From an uncultured Lachnospiraceae bacterium (GTDB lineage Bacteria; Bacillota; Clostridia; Lachnospirales; Lachnospiraceae): DNA of 7,013 nt. The stretch is taken from contig USDI01000114.1 in the NCBI GenBank assembly GCA_900553305.1, positions 1-7,013 on the forward strand, given 5' to 3'. How positions within the stretch are numbered: the first letter of the stretch is position 1; the number at the start of each line of letters is the position of its first letter. The notes below the pieces were generated by a model. That model searched no databases. It was not told the origin of the DNA and worked only from the letters and a program-made list of their open reading frames with translations. Positions 5,818 through 7,013 of this stretch are shown here, piece by piece. The position numbers and the translations under genes are program-made.

Positions 5818-6867
5818 TCATAAATCCTGTTTTTGTAAAGTATCTGTAAAAAAACAGGCATCCCCAAAAGAGAAAAACCGATATTTTTTGCGTACTGCTT
5901 CTTCATAAGCGGCAAGAACATGATCCCGTCCTGCCAACGCACTTACCAGCATCACCAGTGTTGACTCCGGCAAATGGAAATTCGTAATCAGGCAGTCTAA
6001 AACCTTAAACTGGTATCCCGGATAAATAAAGATCTCGGTATTTCCACAGCATTCCTCCAGCCTTCCGTTTTCATCCGCGGCGCTTTCAATCGTCCGGCAG
6101 CTTGTTGTTCCGACACAGATTACACGTCCGCCGTTTTCCTTCGTCTGATTGATAATGTCTGCAGCTTCCTGTGTCACCTGATAATATTCCGAATGCATAT
6201 GATGCTCTAACACATCATCCACCTTCACCGGCCGGAAGGTTCCTAAGCCCACATGAAGCGTCACATACGCAAGCCTTACGCTCTTCTGTTCAATCTGCTG
6301 CAGCAGTTCCTTCGTAAAATGAAGTCCTGCTGTCGGTGCTGCGGCAGATCCGTCGAACTTCGCATACACCGTCTGGTAACGGTTCTTGTCCTTTAACTTA
6401 TGGGTAATGTAAGGGGGAAGCGGCATCTCGCCCAACGAATCCAGAACCTCTTCCCAGATTCCTTCATAATAAAACTTCACAAGACGGTTGCCCTCTTCAA
6501 CGACATCCATGACCTCTGCTTTCAGTCTGCCATCACCAAAGACCACCTTTGCACCGGGACGCATTTTCTTTCCCGGCTTCACCAGCGTCTCCCACACGTC
6601 GCCTTCCCTGCGTTTCAGTAAAAGAATCTCTACCGAAGCTCCGGTATCTTCCTTGGTTCCCATGAGACGCGCCGGTAATACTTTCGTATTGTTTAAAACA
6701 AGGCAGTCTCCCGGTTTCAGATAATCGATAATATTCCGGAAAATTTCATGCTTCCATTCCCCGGTTTTCTTATCGACAATCAGCAATCTTGAGGAGGAGC
6801 GGTCCTCCAGCGGATCCTGGGCGATCAGCTCCTCCGGTAACTCAAAATTAAAATCCGATGTCTTCAT
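5818..6867 (-). CDS. queA: tRNA preQ1(34) S-adenosylmethionine ribosyltransferase-isomerase
   Basis: Cytoplasmic enzyme that transfers and isomerises the ribosyl group of S-adenosylmethionine onto preQ1 at the wobble position of GUN-anticodon tRNAs, forming epoxyqueuosine. The 349-aa product is full length for the family. Conserved blocks in order are NTKVLPARL (60-68), PPYI (151-154), RYQTVYA (163-169), AAAPTAGLHFT (175-185), HVGLGTFRPV (205-214), HHMHSEYY (222-229), VGTTSCRTIES (252-262), ITNFHLPESTL (294-304) and YRFFSFGDA (329-337). The start ATG overlaps the stop of the upstream M18 gene by one base (TAATG). AGGGAG lies at 6878-6883 with a 10-nt spacer, slightly long and consistent with coupled translation. 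tgt and the other queuosine genes are not in the window. The downstream pilZ-vanZ pair is co-transcribed but shows no obvious link to tRNA modification. Confidence 0.97.
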   Translation of the reverse strand: MKTSDFNFELPEELIAQDPLEDRSSSRLLIVDKKTGEWKHEIFRNIIDYLKPGDCLVLNNTKVLPARLMGTKEDTGASVEILLLKRREGDVWETLVKPGKKMRPGAKVVFGDGRLKAEVMDVVEEGNRLVKFYYEGIWEEVLDSLGEMPLPPYITHKLKDKNRYQTVYAKFDGSAAAPTAGLHFTKELLQQIEQKSVRLAYVTLHVGLGTFRPVKVDDVLEHHMHSEYYQVTQEAADIINQTKENGGRVICVGTTSCRTIESAADENGRLEECCGNTEIFIYPGYQFKVLDCLITNFHLPESTLVMLVSALAGRDHVLAAYEEAVRKKYRFFSFGDACFFTDTLQKQDL

Positions 6868-6977
6868 TAGATGGTTGCTCCCTTTAAGAATGCCACATAG
6901 CCACGCTTTGTCTCATATACATCGGCCTTGCTTGTAGCCTCCCAGGGCGCATGCATATTTAATACGGCTACACCGCA
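6867..6977 (-). CDS. M18-family aminopeptidase, C-terminal end only
   Basis: The last 36 codons of a gene reading into queA. The translation contains CGVAVLNMHAPWEATSKADVYE and then GYVAFLKG before the TAA at 6867-6869, which I recognise as the C-terminus of clostridial M18 zinc aminopeptidases. The His in NMHAPWE matches the family's last metal ligand. M18 enzymes are cytoplasmic and remove N-terminal residues from peptides. The stop overlaps the queA start (TAATG). Beyond 6977 the reading no longer looks like M18, giving ATA TGT CGA and ending at an in-frame TGA at 7011-7013, because the sequence there is rearranged. Whether the real gene is broken or only the assembly is wrong cannot be told from this window. 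Confidence 0.85.
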   Translation of the reverse strand, partial: CGVAVLNMHAPWEATSKADVYETKRGYVAFLKGATI

Positions 6978-6995
6978 TATACATCGGCCTTGCTT
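6914..6995 (-). repeat. 20-bp direct repeat, 62 bp apart, inside the M18 gene end
   Basis: An identical 20-bp block occurs at 6914-6933 and 6976-6995; on the plus strand it begins CATATACATCGG and ends CCTTGCTT. The first copy is in its proper place and encodes most of SKADVYE of the M18 protein. The second copy interrupts the M18 frame exactly where conservation stops. The second copy is also flanked by an inverted pair, CATATA (6976-6981) and TATATG (6996-7001). Confidence 0.8.
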
Positions 6996-7013
6996 TATAT
7001 GGTATGAACGTCA
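6992..7013 (+). pseudogene. Inverted scrap of the M18 aminopeptidase gene
   Basis: The last 22 bases read on the plus strand as ALYGMNV. In clostridial M18 peptidases this is the stretch that comes just before the D/S-C/S-GVAVLNMHAP block found on the minus strand at 6954-6977. The piece is therefore in the wrong orientation relative to the rest of the gene. It overlaps the second repeat copy by GCTT (6992-6995). Confidence 0.6.

Noticed and set aside
6914..7013. Insertion sequence end or attachment site at the right edge
   Set aside because: Both the repeated block and the inverted tail are pieces of the M18 gene itself. There is no foreign sequence, no transposase and no terminal inverted repeat of a known element.

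Overview
The window looks like ordinary chromosome from a Clostridia-class Firmicute, most likely Lachnospiraceae. The reasons are the moderate GC content, GGAGG-type ribosome sites, TTGACA/TATAAT-type promoters, and the family flavour of the proteins (an EF-G paralogue with altered G motifs, a 338-aa type I-beta DAHP synthase, an M18 peptidase next to queA). The taxonomic call is inference from recognised proteins, not from a marker search.

Layout, left to right. (1) Positions 1-230, minus strand: the first 76 codons of leuS, with a strong promoter at 288-316. (2) Positions 370-2463, minus strand: a full-length EF-G-like GTPase (fusA2 type), ending in a hairpin terminator whose U-tract runs into the leuS -35 box. 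(3) Positions 2464-2786: a 323-bp divergent intergenic region with a clear sigma-A promoter for the rightward genes, a second weaker promoter candidate, a cluster of short direct repeats and a small inverted repeat. (4) Positions 2787-4909, plus strand: aroF-tyrA, overlapping by 4 nt. It supplies the first step of the shikimate pathway and the dehydrogenase step toward tyrosine. (5) Positions 4932-4965: a hairpin terminator that can serve both strands. (6) Positions 4945-6867, minus strand: queA - pilZ - vanZ, read leftward and preceded by the 3' end of an M18 aminopeptidase gene. The gene junctions are a 1-nt overlap, a 28-nt gap and a 4-nt (or 1-nt) overlap, so this is one operon with its promoter outside the window.

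Most genes are housekeeping: tRNA charging, translation, aromatic amino acid synthesis and queuosine modification of tRNA. I see no mobile element, CRISPR array, RNA gene or phage gene. The less ordinary points are the EF-G paralogue with degenerate GTPase motifs, a PilZ (c-di-GMP receptor-type) gene translationally coupled to a VanZ-family membrane protein, the vanZ stop codon sitting in the loop of the shared terminator, and the last ~40 bases. There a 20-bp piece of the M18 gene is repeated and followed by an inverted scrap of the same gene. This is either a real micro-rearrangement or, more likely, a misassembled contig end.
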